Assembly: GCA_024698145.1 (NCBI GenBank)
Contig: JAILRO010000044.1
Location: 1 to 64,000, forward strand
Length of the DNA stretch: 64,000 nucleotides
Source of the DNA: Lachnospiraceae bacterium
GTDB lineage: Bacteria; Bacillota; Clostridia; Lachnospirales; Lachnospiraceae
Reading direction: 5' to 3'
Below are positions 1-10,183 of this stretch, one piece after another; position 1 is the first letter of the stretch, and each line of letters starts with the position of its first letter. The position numbers and the translations under genes were made by a program. The notes below the pieces were generated by a model. That model did no database searches and was not told where the DNA came from. It worked only from the letters and a program-made list of their open reading frames with translations.

Positions 1-177
1 TGTTCGGCATGTTCCATTGAGACAGGATGTCGAATTGGAACAGTGCCGCGTACAATATCATAATGTCACCGAGATAACTAGAAACTCTTATGTCCGTATG
101 TCTCGTCACACAGAATGTAATATATCGACAATTTGTTATGCATCCGTTTTGAAAATGTATATAACAGTTAATTAGAC

Positions 178-247
178 ACAGGATATTCATACATCTGATA
201 ATCTATACGCGTCCGTCACATATAAAAGTGCATTAAACAGCAATTTT
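178..247. repeat. 70-nt intergenic repeat, inverted relative to 37538-37607
   Basis: ACAGGATATTCATACATCTGATAATCTATACGCGTCCGTCACATATAAAAGTGCATTAAACAGCAATTT aligns to the reverse complement of 37538-37607 with 5 mismatches and 1 gap by eye. Similarity probably extends upstream (GAGACAGGATGTCGAAT near 18-35 matches the reverse complement of 37681-37697). Confidence 0.9.
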
Positions 248-307
248 TGTTGAGAATCTCTTTTTGATATGCTATCTTTGTAGTGATATAAAAAGCGGTA
301 TAGAGAG

Positions 308-1336
308 GTGCTTTCAGTGAAAAACAATCCGGTACGAATATATTTTATAATGTGTATTTTTGTAATGTGTCTTTGCACACATACCTGCGTCGCTTATGCA
401 AAAGGTGATGTGACGACAATTACAATAAGTGCTGCCGGAGATACAACGCTTGGTATAGACAGCAGATATTGTGGTACATTTAATTCTTATTATAACGATA
501 AAGGATCTGCTTATTTCTTGAAGAATGTCAGACCTTATTTTGGTAATGATGATATTACAATAGTGAATTTTGAGGGAACTCTCACGGAATCAACGTCAAG
601 GGCGGCTAAGAAATATACTTTCAAAGGACCGGCAAAGCATGTAAAGGTATTGAAAAAAGGCTCGGTGGAGGTTGTTACGCTTGCCAATAACCATTCGTTT
701 GATTTTGGAAAACGCGGTTTTGAGGATACGAAACACACACTTAAGAAGAATAAAATAAAGTTTTGCCGCAACAAAACCATAGCGTATAAGAAAGTAAAGG
801 GCGTTAAGGTGGCATTTATAGGCTTTTCTCAGCTTGAAGGAGTCAGTGAGAATGATGTTAAGACTGCCATTAAAACTGCAAAGAAAAAAAGCGCAGACAT
901 TGTGATTGTCAGCTTTCATTGGGGGATAGAACGTGATTATTACCCGTCCGGCAGGCAGAAGTATATAGGCAGATATGCTATAAAGGCAGGAGCAAGTCTT
1001 GTTCTTGGGCATCATCCGCATGTACTTCAGGGAATAGAAAAGTATAAGGGAAGATATATAGTGTATAGTCTCGGTAATTTCTGTTTTGGAGGAAATGTTA
1101 ATCCTGATGACAAGGATACAATGATATTTCAGCAGACATTTTATGTTAAAAAAGGGAAACTGCTTAAGAAAAGTGATGCGAAGGTCATTCCGTGTTCTTT
1201 GTCCGGAAAAACATACACTAACGATTATCAGCCGACACCACTTAAGGAAAAAGGGAAAAAACGTTTAATTCAAAAAATCAACAGGCTTTCGCATGGTATG
1301 AATGTGAAAGTTGGCAGGAACGGGAAACTGAAATAA
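308..1336 (+). CDS. CapA family protein (poly-gamma-glutamate capsule synthesis-like metallophosphatase)
   Basis: ORF with signal peptide; GDTTLG, NFEGTLT, LANNHSFDFG, SFHWGIE and GHHPHVLQGIE motifs typical of PGA_cap. Confidence 0.9.
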   Translation: MLSVKNNPVRIYFIMCIFVMCLCTHTCVAYAKGDVTTITISAAGDTTLGIDSRYCGTFNSYYNDKGSAYFLKNVRPYFGNDDITIVNFEGTLTESTSRAAKKYTFKGPAKHVKVLKKGSVEVVTLANNHSFDFGKRGFEDTKHTLKKNKIKFCRNKTIAYKKVKGVKVAFIGFSQLEGVSENDVKTAIKTAKKKSADIVIVSFHWGIERDYYPSGRQKYIGRYAIKAGASLVLGHHPHVLQGIEKYKGRYIVYSLGNFCFGGNVNPDDKDTMIFQQTFYVKKGKLLKKSDAKVIPCSLSGKTYTNDYQPTPLKEKGKKRLIQKINRLSHGMNVKVGRNGKLK

Positions 1337-1437
1337 ACTTTCGTAATTACATTTATTGTAATTTGAACAATTTACATTAAATTTTGTAACATGTTGCCGA
1401 AAAGAAAAAAAGGTATTTTCAATTTCATGTCGTATAC

Positions 1438-1473
1438 TAATTAATGGGCGGAGTTTTTCCGTCCATTAATTGT
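1438..1473. promoter_or_regulatory. Stem-loop in the leader of the dgt-dnaG-rpoD operon
   Basis: Inverted repeat TTAATGGgCGGA-gtttt-TCCGtCCATTAA directly after a TATACT-like -10; no T-tract. Confidence 0.5.
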
Positions 1474-1511
1474 TGAAATATGGCGATGATGATAGATTCT
1501 TGAGATAAGAG

Positions 1512-2522
1512 GTGAGCCTTGTGAACGTAAGAGAGAAACTGGAAAAATGGGAACATCAGTATTTGTGCGAGTATGCTGCATTTTCAGATCAGTCAAAAGG
1601 TAGAGTAATTGAAGAGCCTATGTGTGATGTTAGAACAATATATCAAAGAGATCGCGATCGAATTATACACAGTAAGTCATTTAGACGTCTTAAAGAAAAG
1701 ACGCAGGTATTTCTGTCTCCGGAAGGTGATCATTATAGAACACGACTTACTCATACATTAGAGGTGTCCCAGACTGCAAGAACAATAGCAAGAGCACTTC
1801 GACTTAATGAAGAACTAACGGAAGCAATTGCGCTTGGACATGATCTTGGACATACGCCGTTCGGACATGCCGGAGAGCGTGCACTTAATGAAGTGTGTAG
1901 TAAGGGATTTAAACATAATGAACAGAGTATAAGGGTAGTTGAGCATTTAGAGAAAAAGGGAAGAGGTCTTAATCTTGCATATGAGGTAAAAGACGGAATA
2001 CTTAATCATAAGACAACGGGGAGTCCTTCTACATTAGAGGGAAAGATAGTTCAGCTTTCGGATAAGATAGCTTATATTAATCATGATATAGATGATGCAA
2101 TAAGAGGAGGAATCCTTTCAGAGGAACAATTGCCCTCTGATTGCACCAAAGTTCTTGGTGGAAGAACCAGAGACCGGCTCAATACTATAATCCATGATGT
2201 CATCATGAATAGCGAGGGCACGGGCGATATTGTCTGTTCACCGGAGATAAGGCAGGCAATGACGAAACTTAGAAGCTTTTTGTTTGATACGGTATATACC
2301 AATCCCGTTGCAAAAGGAGAAGAAGGAAAAGCAAAAAGGATGCTTCAGGAATTGTTTCACTATTACATATTAAGACCGGAAGCCATGACCGAAGAGTTTA
2401 CCTCTATGATTGAAAATGGTGAGGACAGAGAGGTCGTTGTATGTGATTATATAGCGGGCATGACTGATAATTATGCAGTGCTCAAATTCCAGGAAGCTTT
2501 TGAACCTTCAGGCTGGAAATGA
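1512..2522 (+). CDS. dgt: Deoxyguanosinetriphosphate triphosphohydrolase family (HD domain)
   Basis: RDRDRIIHSKSFRRLKEKTQVF, RTRLTHTLEVSQTARTIAR and ALGHDLGHTPFGHAGE motifs. GTG start could be 1521. Confidence 0.93.
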   Translation: MSLVNVREKLEKWEHQYLCEYAAFSDQSKGRVIEEPMCDVRTIYQRDRDRIIHSKSFRRLKEKTQVFLSPEGDHYRTRLTHTLEVSQTARTIARALRLNEELTEAIALGHDLGHTPFGHAGERALNEVCSKGFKHNEQSIRVVEHLEKKGRGLNLAYEVKDGILNHKTTGSPSTLEGKIVQLSDKIAYINHDIDDAIRGGILSEEQLPSDCTKVLGGRTRDRLNTIIHDVIMNSEGTGDIVCSPEIRQAMTKLRSFLFDTVYTNPVAKGEEGKAKRMLQELFHYYILRPEAMTEEFTSMIENGEDREVVVCDYIAGMTDNYAVLKFQEAFEPSGWK

Positions 2523-2547
2523 GTTTTGTAACGTATGATAACAATGG

Positions 2548-4332
2548 GTGGTGGTATACTTGTATTATCCCGATGAATTAATAGAGGATATTCGTTCACG
2601 AAATGATATAGTGGACGTTATAGGGAGTTATGTAAACTTAAAACATAAAGGTAATTCATATACGGCATGTTGCCCGTTCCATCATGAAAAGACGCCATCT
2701 TTTCATGTGAGCAGAGAACGACAGATGTATCATTGCTTTGGCTGTGGTGTTGGAGGAAATGTTTATACTTTCCTTATGGAGCATGAGAATCTTACATTTC
2801 CTGAGGCTGTAGAGACGCTTGCAGAGAGGGCCGGAGTTGCACTTCCGGAGCAGAGTATGTCGAAAGAAGAACGACGGCGCGCAGATGAGAGAACAAGACT
2901 TAAGGAAATGAACAAAGCAGCGGCCGGATATTTTCATTATCTGTTAAAGACAGATCATGGAAGTAATGCTCTTGAATACCTGAAAAAACGAGGACTTTCG
3001 GACGATACGATAACAAAGTTTGGATTGGGCTATTCAGACAAATACCGGGACGATTTGTACAAATATCTCAAATCAAAAGGGTATAAAGATAATGAACTAA
3101 AAGATTCCGGACTTGCGATGTTTAATGAGAAGGAAGGTCCTTCTGATAGATTCTGGAATCGAGTAATGTTTCCGATAATTGATCCTAATAATAAAGTTAT
3201 AGGTTTTGGCGGTCGAGTTATGGGAGATGCCAAGCCTAAATACATCAATTCGCAGGATACAATCGTTTTTGACAAGAGCCGTAATCTGTACGGTCTTAAT
3301 CTTGCAAAGAAAAGTAAACGACGGGGAATCATTTTCTGTGAGGGCTATATGGATGTTATATCCATGCATCAGGCCGGCTTTGATAATGCGGTCGCGTCGC
3401 TTGGTACGGCACTTACTGTTGGCCAGGTCAATTTGATAAAACGTTATACCGACAGGGTTTTCCTTGCATATGACAGTGATGAAGCAGGAACTAAAGCTAC
3501 GCTTCGTGCACTTGAGATAATGAGGGAGTTTGAACTGCCGGCGCGCGTGATATCATTAAAGCCGTATAAAGACCCTGATGAACTCATTTCAACTGAAGGA
3601 ACTGAGGCTTTTGAAAAAAGAATTGAAGAAGCCAAAAGTGGAGTTATGTTTGAAATTGGGATTTTGGAGCATAACTATAATCAGGATGATCCGCAGGAAA
3701 GAACGGAGTTCCAAAAAGAAATTGCAAAATGTCTTTCAAAGATAAATGATCCTTTGGAGAGAAATAATTATATAGAAAGTGTTGCAAAGCTTTACAATAT
3801 CGAAAAAGAGCCGCTTAAAGAGGCGGTTACGGTATTTGGAGTAAGCGGAAAAAGTAACGTTGACATGTCGGCATTTGCTGACAGGACAAGGCGGGGCTCA
3901 CCGGAACAGGAGAAAAAGAAGGAAAGCCTCAAAACCGAGCGTATTCTTATTACATGGTTGGTTAATGACAATTCATTGATACAACCGGTAAGCGAGTACC
4001 TGACGCCGGAGGATTTTGTCGAGGATTTATATCGAGATGTTGTAAGAATGATTTATGACAGTTTTGATTCGACCGGTAAGATAGAACCGGCTGCCATAAT
4101 GGATAGGTATTACAGCAAGGAAGAACACGAGGAACTATCCTCGATAATGCAACAGGATTTTGGGGTTGAGATAAGCAATGAGGAAAAATCCGGTGAGATA
4201 ACTAATCTGGTTAAGAGAATCAAAGAAAAAAGTATCAAATATCGGATGGATAATTCCATTGATTTAAATGAACGCAGCAAACTAATCGAAGAGAAGAAGG
4301 CTGTTGGGAAAATACATATCAATTTGAATTAG
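2548..4332 (+). CDS. dnaG: DNA primase
   Basis: Zinc-binding [11 protein letters not shown]...[10 protein letters not shown] and Toprim [14 protein letters not shown]. Confidence 0.98.
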   Translation: MVVYLYYPDELIEDIRSRNDIVDVIGSYVNLKHKGNSYTACCPFHHEKTPSFHVSRERQMYHCFGCGVGGNVYTFLMEHENLTFPEAVETLAERAGVALPEQSMSKEERRRADERTRLKEMNKAAAGYFHYLLKTDHGSNALEYLKKRGLSDDTITKFGLGYSDKYRDDLYKYLKSKGYKDNELKDSGLAMFNEKEGPSDRFWNRVMFPIIDPNNKVIGFGGRVMGDAKPKYINSQDTIVFDKSRNLYGLNLAKKSKRRGIIFCEGYMDVISMHQAGFDNAVASLGTALTVGQVNLIKRYTDRVFLAYDSDEAGTKATLRALEIMREFELPARVISLKPYKDPDELISTEGTEAFEKRIEEAKSGVMFEIGILEHNYNQDDPQERTEFQKEIAKCLSKINDPLERNNYIESVAKLYNIEKEPLKEAVTVFGVSGKSNVDMSAFADRTRRGSPEQEKKKESLKTERILITWLVNDNSLIQPVSEYLTPEDFVEDLYRDVVRMIYDSFDSTGKIEPAAIMDRYYSKEEHEELSSIMQQDFGVEISNEEKSGEITNLVKRIKEKSIKYRMDNSIDLNERSKLIEEKKAVGKIHINLN

Positions 4333-4369
4333 GATAAATATTACATTCAATTTAAGGAAGGAAGCAGAA

Positions 4370-5596
4370 ATGGAAGAACAACACAATATTGTCAATGATG
4401 AGAAGTTTCAGGCAAAATTGCAGGAGCTTTTGGACATTGCAAAGAAAAAGAAAAATGTAATTGAGGATACCGAAATTATTGCATGTTTTGCTACATGTAA
4501 GGACATTGAACTTACTACAGAGGTTATGGAAAGTATTTTCGATTTCCTTGAGACTCAGAAGGTAGACGTTCTCACAATCAAAGATGATGACGATGAAGAG
4601 CCTAGCGATGAAGCGCTTTTAGAGGTTGAGGGCGAAGAGGATATCGAGGTTGACAAGATTGACCTTTCCGTTCCTGAAGGAACGAATATTGAAGATCCCG
4701 TTCGTATGTATCTTAAGGAAATCGGTAAGGTTCCTCTTCTTAGTGCTGATGAGGAAATTGAACTTGCAAAGGAAATGGAAGCGGGTGATATTGCTGCAGC
4801 ACAGCTTGAAGAGATGGGTGATGAGCTTGATATCGAGGCTGCTGAAGAACTTAAGGCTATTGTTGCCAAGGGAGATTATGCAAAGAAGAAGCTTGCAGAG
4901 GCCAATCTTCGTCTTGTTGTCAGCATTGCAAAACGTTATGTTGGACGTGGTATGCTTTTCCTTGACCTTATTCAGGAGGGTAACCTCGGACTTATTAAGG
5001 CTGTAGAGAAGTTTGATTACAGAAAAGGTTACAAGTTCTCAACATATGCTACATGGTGGATTAGACAGGCTATTACCAGAGCTATAGCTGATCAGGCAAG
5101 AACTATCCGTATTCCTGTTCATATGGTTGAAACCATCAACAAACTCATTCGTGTATCAAGACAGTTGCTTCAGGAATTAGGTCGTGAGCCAAGCCCGGAG
5201 GAAATTGCCGAGGAGATGGAAGTGCCTGTAGAAAGAGTTAGAGAGATTCTTAAGATTTCTCAGGAACCGGTTTCTCTTGAAACACCTATCGGTGAAGAGG
5301 AAGACAGCCACCTTGGAGATTTCATTCAGGATGAAAATGTTCCCGTTCCGGCCGATGCTGCTGCAAGTACACTTTTGCGTGAACAGCTTGTGGAAGTCCT
5401 TTCAACTCTTACAGAACGTGAACAGAAGGTGTTAAGACTTCGCTTTGGTCTTGATGATGGCAGAAACAGAACTCTTGAAGAGGTTGGACGCGAGTTTAAT
5501 GTAACAAGAGAGCGTATAAGACAGATTGAGGCAAAGGCTTTAAGAAAATTAAGACACCCAAGCAGAAGCAGAAAACTTCGTGATTATTTGGAGTAA
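4370..5596 (+). CDS. rpoD: Primary RNA polymerase sigma factor RpoD/SigA
   Basis: [25 protein letters not shown] and [19 protein letters not shown] motifs. Confidence 0.98.
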   Translation: MEEQHNIVNDEKFQAKLQELLDIAKKKKNVIEDTEIIACFATCKDIELTTEVMESIFDFLETQKVDVLTIKDDDDEEPSDEALLEVEGEEDIEVDKIDLSVPEGTNIEDPVRMYLKEIGKVPLLSADEEIELAKEMEAGDIAAAQLEEMGDELDIEAAEELKAIVAKGDYAKKKLAEANLRLVVSIAKRYVGRGMLFLDLIQEGNLGLIKAVEKFDYRKGYKFSTYATWWIRQAITRAIADQARTIRIPVHMVETINKLIRVSRQLLQELGREPSPEEIAEEMEVPVERVREILKISQEPVSLETPIGEEEDSHLGDFIQDENVPVPADAAASTLLREQLVEVLSTLTEREQKVLRLRFGLDDGRNRTLEEVGREFNVTRERIRQIEAKALRKLRHPSRSRKLRDYLE

Positions 5597-5600
5597 TTAT

Positions 5601-6329
5601 ATGAATATACCTGATTTGTCGTTAAGAATGGAGCAGGTGCTTTCATTTGTTCCGCAAGATGCAGAAACTGTTGCTGATGTGGGTTGCGATCATGCGTATG
5701 TCTCAATCGCTCTAATTAAAAGGGATATAGCAAAGCATGTAATTGCAATGGATGTAAGGAGCGGACCACTTGAAATAGCAAAAAAGAATGTAGAAGAATA
5801 TGGGCTTGTCACAGACATAGAACTTCGATTAAGTGACGGTCTTTCCAAGTTGTCCCCAATGGAGGTTGATGCTATTGTTATCGCCGGAATGGGTGGACTT
5901 CTTGTCAAAAAAATACTTGTAGAAGGACGAGATGTTCTTGAGTGCGAATGCCCACCGGAGCTTATTCTTCAGCCACAGTCTGATATAGGTGAAGTGAGAA
6001 AGTATCTTCACGATATCAATTATCATATTGTTAAAGAGATGATGTTAATTGACGAGGGGAAATACTATACAGTAATTCACGCTTCTTACGGTTGTGAAGA
6101 ACACTATGAAGGTCCTGAAGATTATATTTACGGCAAATGTAATATAGAAGATGGCAAGGACGTATTTATAAGTTTTCTTGAGAAAGAGTCGGCTACATAC
6201 ATGGATGTACTTAATGGACTTGAGAAAAGTAATTCGGAAAATGAGCGTACTCTTATGAGAATCGAAGAAATAAAGTCTTTGCTTGAAATGAACAGAAAAG
6301 CGTATAAGAGGTGTTTGCATGAAATGTGA
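5601..6329 (+). CDS. trmK: tRNA (adenine(22)-N(1))-methyltransferase, TrmK family
   Basis: VADVGCDHAYVSIALI and DAIVIAGMGGLLV; classic position between rpoD and a Nif3-like gene. Confidence 0.9.
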   Translation: MNIPDLSLRMEQVLSFVPQDAETVADVGCDHAYVSIALIKRDIAKHVIAMDVRSGPLEIAKKNVEEYGLVTDIELRLSDGLSKLSPMEVDAIVIAGMGGLLVKKILVEGRDVLECECPPELILQPQSDIGEVRKYLHDINYHIVKEMMLIDEGKYYTVIHASYGCEEHYEGPEDYIYGKCNIEDGKDVFISFLEKESATYMDVLNGLEKSNSENERTLMRIEEIKSLLEMNRKAYKRCLHEM

Positions 6330-7113
6330 GGATATAACAGCTGTTCTTGACGAACTCTCGCCAAGAAAATATGCGTGCTCGTGGGATAATGTAGGATTGC
6401 TTGCAGGCAGGAAAAACAAGAATGTGTCAAAGGTTATGGTTGCGTTAGACGCCTCGTATGAGGTTATAAATGCAGCTGTGACACAAGGGGTCGATATGTT
6501 GATTACCCACCACCCGATGATATTCTCTCCGCTTAAGCAGATAAATGAAGAGGGTATCACTTCGGATAAGGTTATCACTCTTATAGAGAATCATATTGCC
6601 TACTATGCTATGCATACGAACTTTGATACTGTTGGTGGTATGGGAAGTTTGGCAGCGGGAGATAAGTATTTGAATCTTAAGGATGTAAAGCCTTTGATAT
6701 TTGAGTCTGATGAGACTGAAGGTATGGGTAGAGGTGGATTCCTTCCAAAACCTATGACTTCAACGGAAGTCTGTGAATACGTCAAGAAAGTGTTTTCTCT
6801 TGATTTTGTTATGCTTTATCAGGGCAAAAATGATGTAGATAAAACATATGATAAGATAGCAGTTCTTCCCGGTTCCGGCAAAAGCGAGCTTGAAGAGGTA
6901 AAGGCGCTTGGTTATGAACTTTATCTTACCGGAGATTTTGGTCATCATCCGGGGCTTGATGCGATTGATGAAGGAATGGCGGTTATAGACGCTACTCATT
7001 ACGGATTGGAGCACATTTTTATTTCTTATATAGCAAACTATTTAAAAGAAAAATTAAGCAATGAACTTGAAGTGATTGAACTGGATACAGGCTGTCCTTT
7101 GAGAATCATTTAA
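6319..7113 (+). CDS. Nif3-like dinuclear metal center hexameric protein
   Basis: YACSWDNVGLLAG, DMLITHHPMIFSPLK and TGDFGHHPGLDA motifs. Confidence 0.92.
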   Translation: MKCEDITAVLDELSPRKYACSWDNVGLLAGRKNKNVSKVMVALDASYEVINAAVTQGVDMLITHHPMIFSPLKQINEEGITSDKVITLIENHIAYYAMHTNFDTVGGMGSLAAGDKYLNLKDVKPLIFESDETEGMGRGGFLPKPMTSTEVCEYVKKVFSLDFVMLYQGKNDVDKTYDKIAVLPGSGKSELEEVKALGYELYLTGDFGHHPGLDAIDEGMAVIDATHYGLEHIFISYIANYLKEKLSNELEVIELDTGCPLRII

Positions 7114-7132
7114 AAAAAAGGGGGTTTTGCGT

Positions 7133-8794
7133 ATGATTAATATAACAATTGGAGATAATACATATCAGGTTGAAAAAGGAACTACATTAGAAGCGATTGC
7201 AAAACAGTATGGCAGTCCTGAAAATGGTGAGGAGATTGTGCTTGCATACAGAAACGGACATTTGTGCGAGTTGTTTAAAACAGTCGATGAGGATGCAACG
7301 ATAAGTTTCCTTACAACAGCTGATAAGATTGGTAATGCAACTTACAGAAGAAGTGTTATTCTTATGATGATGAAGGCATTTCGTGATGTTGCTAAAAAGA
7401 CCGGAACAACAGGACGTATAAGGGTACTGTTCTCATTGAGTCGTGGTTTTTATTGTGAATATAAGAATCCTAACATGACTGTAACTGATGAGGTGTTGAA
7501 GGATGTTGAAGCCAGAATGCACGAGATGGTTAAGGAGGATATCAAGATTGAGAAGAAAACGTATCCTTCTTATGATCTTATAGACAGATTTGAGCGTCAG
7601 GGAAGAATTGACAAGGTTAAATTGTTCAAATACCGTCGTGCGTCTAATACAAATGCGTATATATTGGACGGTTTTGAGGATTACTATTATGGATTTATGG
7701 TGCCTTCTACGGGTTATCTTAAATATTTTGAACTTCACAGGTTCGAGGAAGGTTTTGTTCTTCAACTTCCGGATAGAAGCAATCCGGCTGCAATACCTGA
7801 GTTTAAACCACAAAAGAAGCTGTATTCCGTGCTTAAGCAGTCAGATGATTGGGGAGTAATGCTTGGAATGGACACTGTCGGCGGATTAAATGATGCCATT
7901 GCGGAAGGCCAGATTAGTGACCTTATGCTGGTTCAGGAAGCACTTCAGGAGAAAAATATTGCCAAGATTGCCGAGCAAATTAAAAAGGATGGAAAGAAGT
8001 TTGTTCTTATTGCAGGACCATCATCTTCCGGTAAGACATCATTTTCACATAGATTAAGTATTCAGTTAAAAACAATGGGACTTAATCCTCATCCGATTGC
8101 TCTTGATAACTATTTTGTTGACAGACAATTCACTCCTAGAGATGAGTTTGGTAATTATGATTTTGAGTGTATAGAGGCGGTTGACATAAAACAGTTTAAC
8201 GAGGATATGGTTAATTTGTTAAACGGTGAAACGGTTAAGATGCCTACCTTTGACTTTATAGAAGGCAAGCGTGAGTACAAAGGTAATACATTGACGATGA
8301 CCGATAATGATGTACTCGTTATTGAGGGTATTCACGGACTTAATCCAAAGACATCGGAAATGCTGCCGGATAACAGTAAGTTTAAGATATACATAAGTGC
8401 TCTTACTCAGTTAAATGTTGACGAGCACAACAGAATAAGAACAACTGACGGACGTCTTATAAGAAGAATTGTCAGAGATGCAAGAACAAGAGGACATAGT
8501 GCACAGAAGACAATTTCTATGTGGGATTCGGTTAGAAGAGGAGAGGAACAGTACATATTCCCTTATCAGGAAGAGGCTGATGCAATGTTTAATTCGGCAC
8601 TTATTTACGAATTGTCTGTAATTAAGCCTTATGTTGAACCATTGCTTTTTGCGATTCCAAGAGATAGCGATGAGTATCAGGAGGCAAAACGACTGCTCAA
8701 GTTCCTTGATTATTTTCTTGGCGTAAGTTCAGAGAATATCCCTAATAACAGCATTTTGAGGGAATTTGTTGGTGGAAGTTGTTTCCCGGTATAA
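7133..8794 (+). CDS. TGS-domain nucleoside kinase (uridine kinase-like)
   Basis: N-terminal TGS/ThrRS-like region plus P-loop LIAGPSSSGKTSFSHRL and uridine kinase-like body. Confidence 0.88.
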   Translation: MINITIGDNTYQVEKGTTLEAIAKQYGSPENGEEIVLAYRNGHLCELFKTVDEDATISFLTTADKIGNATYRRSVILMMMKAFRDVAKKTGTTGRIRVLFSLSRGFYCEYKNPNMTVTDEVLKDVEARMHEMVKEDIKIEKKTYPSYDLIDRFERQGRIDKVKLFKYRRASNTNAYILDGFEDYYYGFMVPSTGYLKYFELHRFEEGFVLQLPDRSNPAAIPEFKPQKKLYSVLKQSDDWGVMLGMDTVGGLNDAIAEGQISDLMLVQEALQEKNIAKIAEQIKKDGKKFVLIAGPSSSGKTSFSHRLSIQLKTMGLNPHPIALDNYFVDRQFTPRDEFGNYDFECIEAVDIKQFNEDMVNLLNGETVKMPTFDFIEGKREYKGNTLTMTDNDVLVIEGIHGLNPKTSEMLPDNSKFKIYISALTQLNVDEHNRIRTTDGRLIRRIVRDARTRGHSAQKTISMWDSVRRGEEQYIFPYQEEADAMFNSALIYELSVIKPYVEPLLFAIPRDSDEYQEAKRLLKFLDYFLGVSSENIPNNSILREFVGGSCFPV

Positions 8795-8925
8795 TATAAA
8801 CAAAATCTTTTGTTAAAAAATAATAAAAACCATGGTAGAAATTGTGCAGAATAGTGACAAATGTAAATGGTTATGCTATAATCAAAGCTGTAAAGAATGA
8901 AAAAATAAGAAAAGGAGGGCTGTAT

Positions 8926-9648
8926 ATGGGTAGTGAATCGGGACAAAAGTTCAATTTACCGGAGATGAAAACATATTTTGAAGAACAGATACCCAAAGTT
9001 CGTCTGATTAGCGATCTTGCATTAAGCGAGACAGATTTTCGCAGACTGGGAACAAAGCTCAAATCAGCCTTTGTTTTTTCGGATAAAAAAGACGGCATTG
9101 ATGAGATTATGCTATGTTACCTCGTTTACTGGGTGTATGCTTTAATTTATTGGGACGAGGACACCGGAATACATGATGAGCTGACAGATTACTGTGCGGA
9201 ACTACCTCAGCATCAAATAAGACATCATTTTGAAATGATAGTTGATTTGTTTGCAGATTATGATATTGAGAAGTTTGGATATCAGAATGATAGCGTGGAA
9301 GAACAGGCTATGGTTCTTATAGCACGACATGCGGGAATACCTAACGATGAAAAGTATCTTGTGTTTGAACTTATTGATGACTACAGGAATCAGAATGTAT
9401 CTGTAACTCAGATGGTTAACGATATTTATTCACATCTTCCTTACAAGAGTAAGTATATATTCTCTATGCTTGATTATCAGTCAAGACAGGATATGATATG
9501 GGAGATAAGAGCTCTCATGGCAGATATCTGTTCGGGAGTACCTTCAAGGGAGGAACTTCTTGCAAAGTATCCGCATACATCGATAAGTCTTATCGACTAT
9601 TGCTTTTTCTGGCAGGAAGGTCGGTCGCTTATAGATCAGGCGAAATAA
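8926..9648 (+). CDS. Conserved hypothetical protein
   Basis: Strong RBS (aaaggaggg) and promoter-like TATAAT upstream; no family recognised. Confidence 0.7.
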   Translation: MGSESGQKFNLPEMKTYFEEQIPKVRLISDLALSETDFRRLGTKLKSAFVFSDKKDGIDEIMLCYLVYWVYALIYWDEDTGIHDELTDYCAELPQHQIRHHFEMIVDLFADYDIEKFGYQNDSVEEQAMVLIARHAGIPNDEKYLVFELIDDYRNQNVSVTQMVNDIYSHLPYKSKYIFSMLDYQSRQDMIWEIRALMADICSGVPSREELLAKYPHTSISLIDYCFFWQEGRSLIDQAK

Positions 9649-9692
9649 ACAAAAACACTGCGTTTGATTATTATTCAAACGCAGTGTTTTTG
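9649..9692. terminator. Bidirectional intrinsic terminator between the 8926-9648 gene and rnpB
   Basis: ACAAAAACACTGCGTTTGA-loop-TTCAAACGCAGTGTTTTTGT with A-tract and T-tract. Confidence 0.9.
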
Positions 9693-9698
9693 TATGTA

Positions 9699-10046
9699 AT
9701 GACTTGGTCGATAAGCCGGGTTATGTCGTTGAATGATCATCTATCTAGACCCGCTGTTACCAACGGGTTCGAGCAACCTACCCGAGAACGTGACGGGCAG
9801 CCACATGGTTCCCTATGCGGTCTTGCTTCGAGTGGGGTTTACAGAGCCTTGTCTGTTACCAGCCAAGCGGTGAGCTCTTACCTCGCCATTCCACCCTTAC
9901 CGGTCAAAGACTGGCGGTATATTTCTGTTGCACTTTCCTTAGAGTCGCCTCCACCGGACGTTATCCGGCACCCTGCCCTATGAAGCCCGGACTTTCCTCA
10001 CCTGCGGCGTTTCCGCTTCGCAGCCGCGATCATTTGGCCAAGTCAT
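9699..10046 (-). ncRNA. rnpB: RNase P RNA (class A type)
   Basis: Reverse strand contains GAGGAAAGTCCGGGCTTCATAGGGCAG...; terminal helix ATGACTTGG/CCAAGTCAT closes the ends; 3' region AAGCCGGGTTATGTCG in plus orientation. Confidence 0.95.
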
Positions 10047-10183
10047 GTTTGCATTTATATTTAAAAGCGTTCCTATTATACCATAAGGTTATAAAAAATC
10101 AATGATGGATTTTGAATTGGTATTGTGAGTGTGGTATAATATTAGCGGCGTTTTGTTTTTAACGTATTTGAAGGGGGATTTAT

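Noticed and set aside
4555-4869. Antisense Ser-rich ORF over rpoD
   Set aside because: Low-complexity shadow ORF of the acidic rpoD region; the same applies to most antisense ORFs in the track.
9498-10105. ORFs 9498-9983 and 9815-10105
   Set aside because: They lie over RNase P RNA (antisense) and the end of the preceding CDS; no protein-like features.
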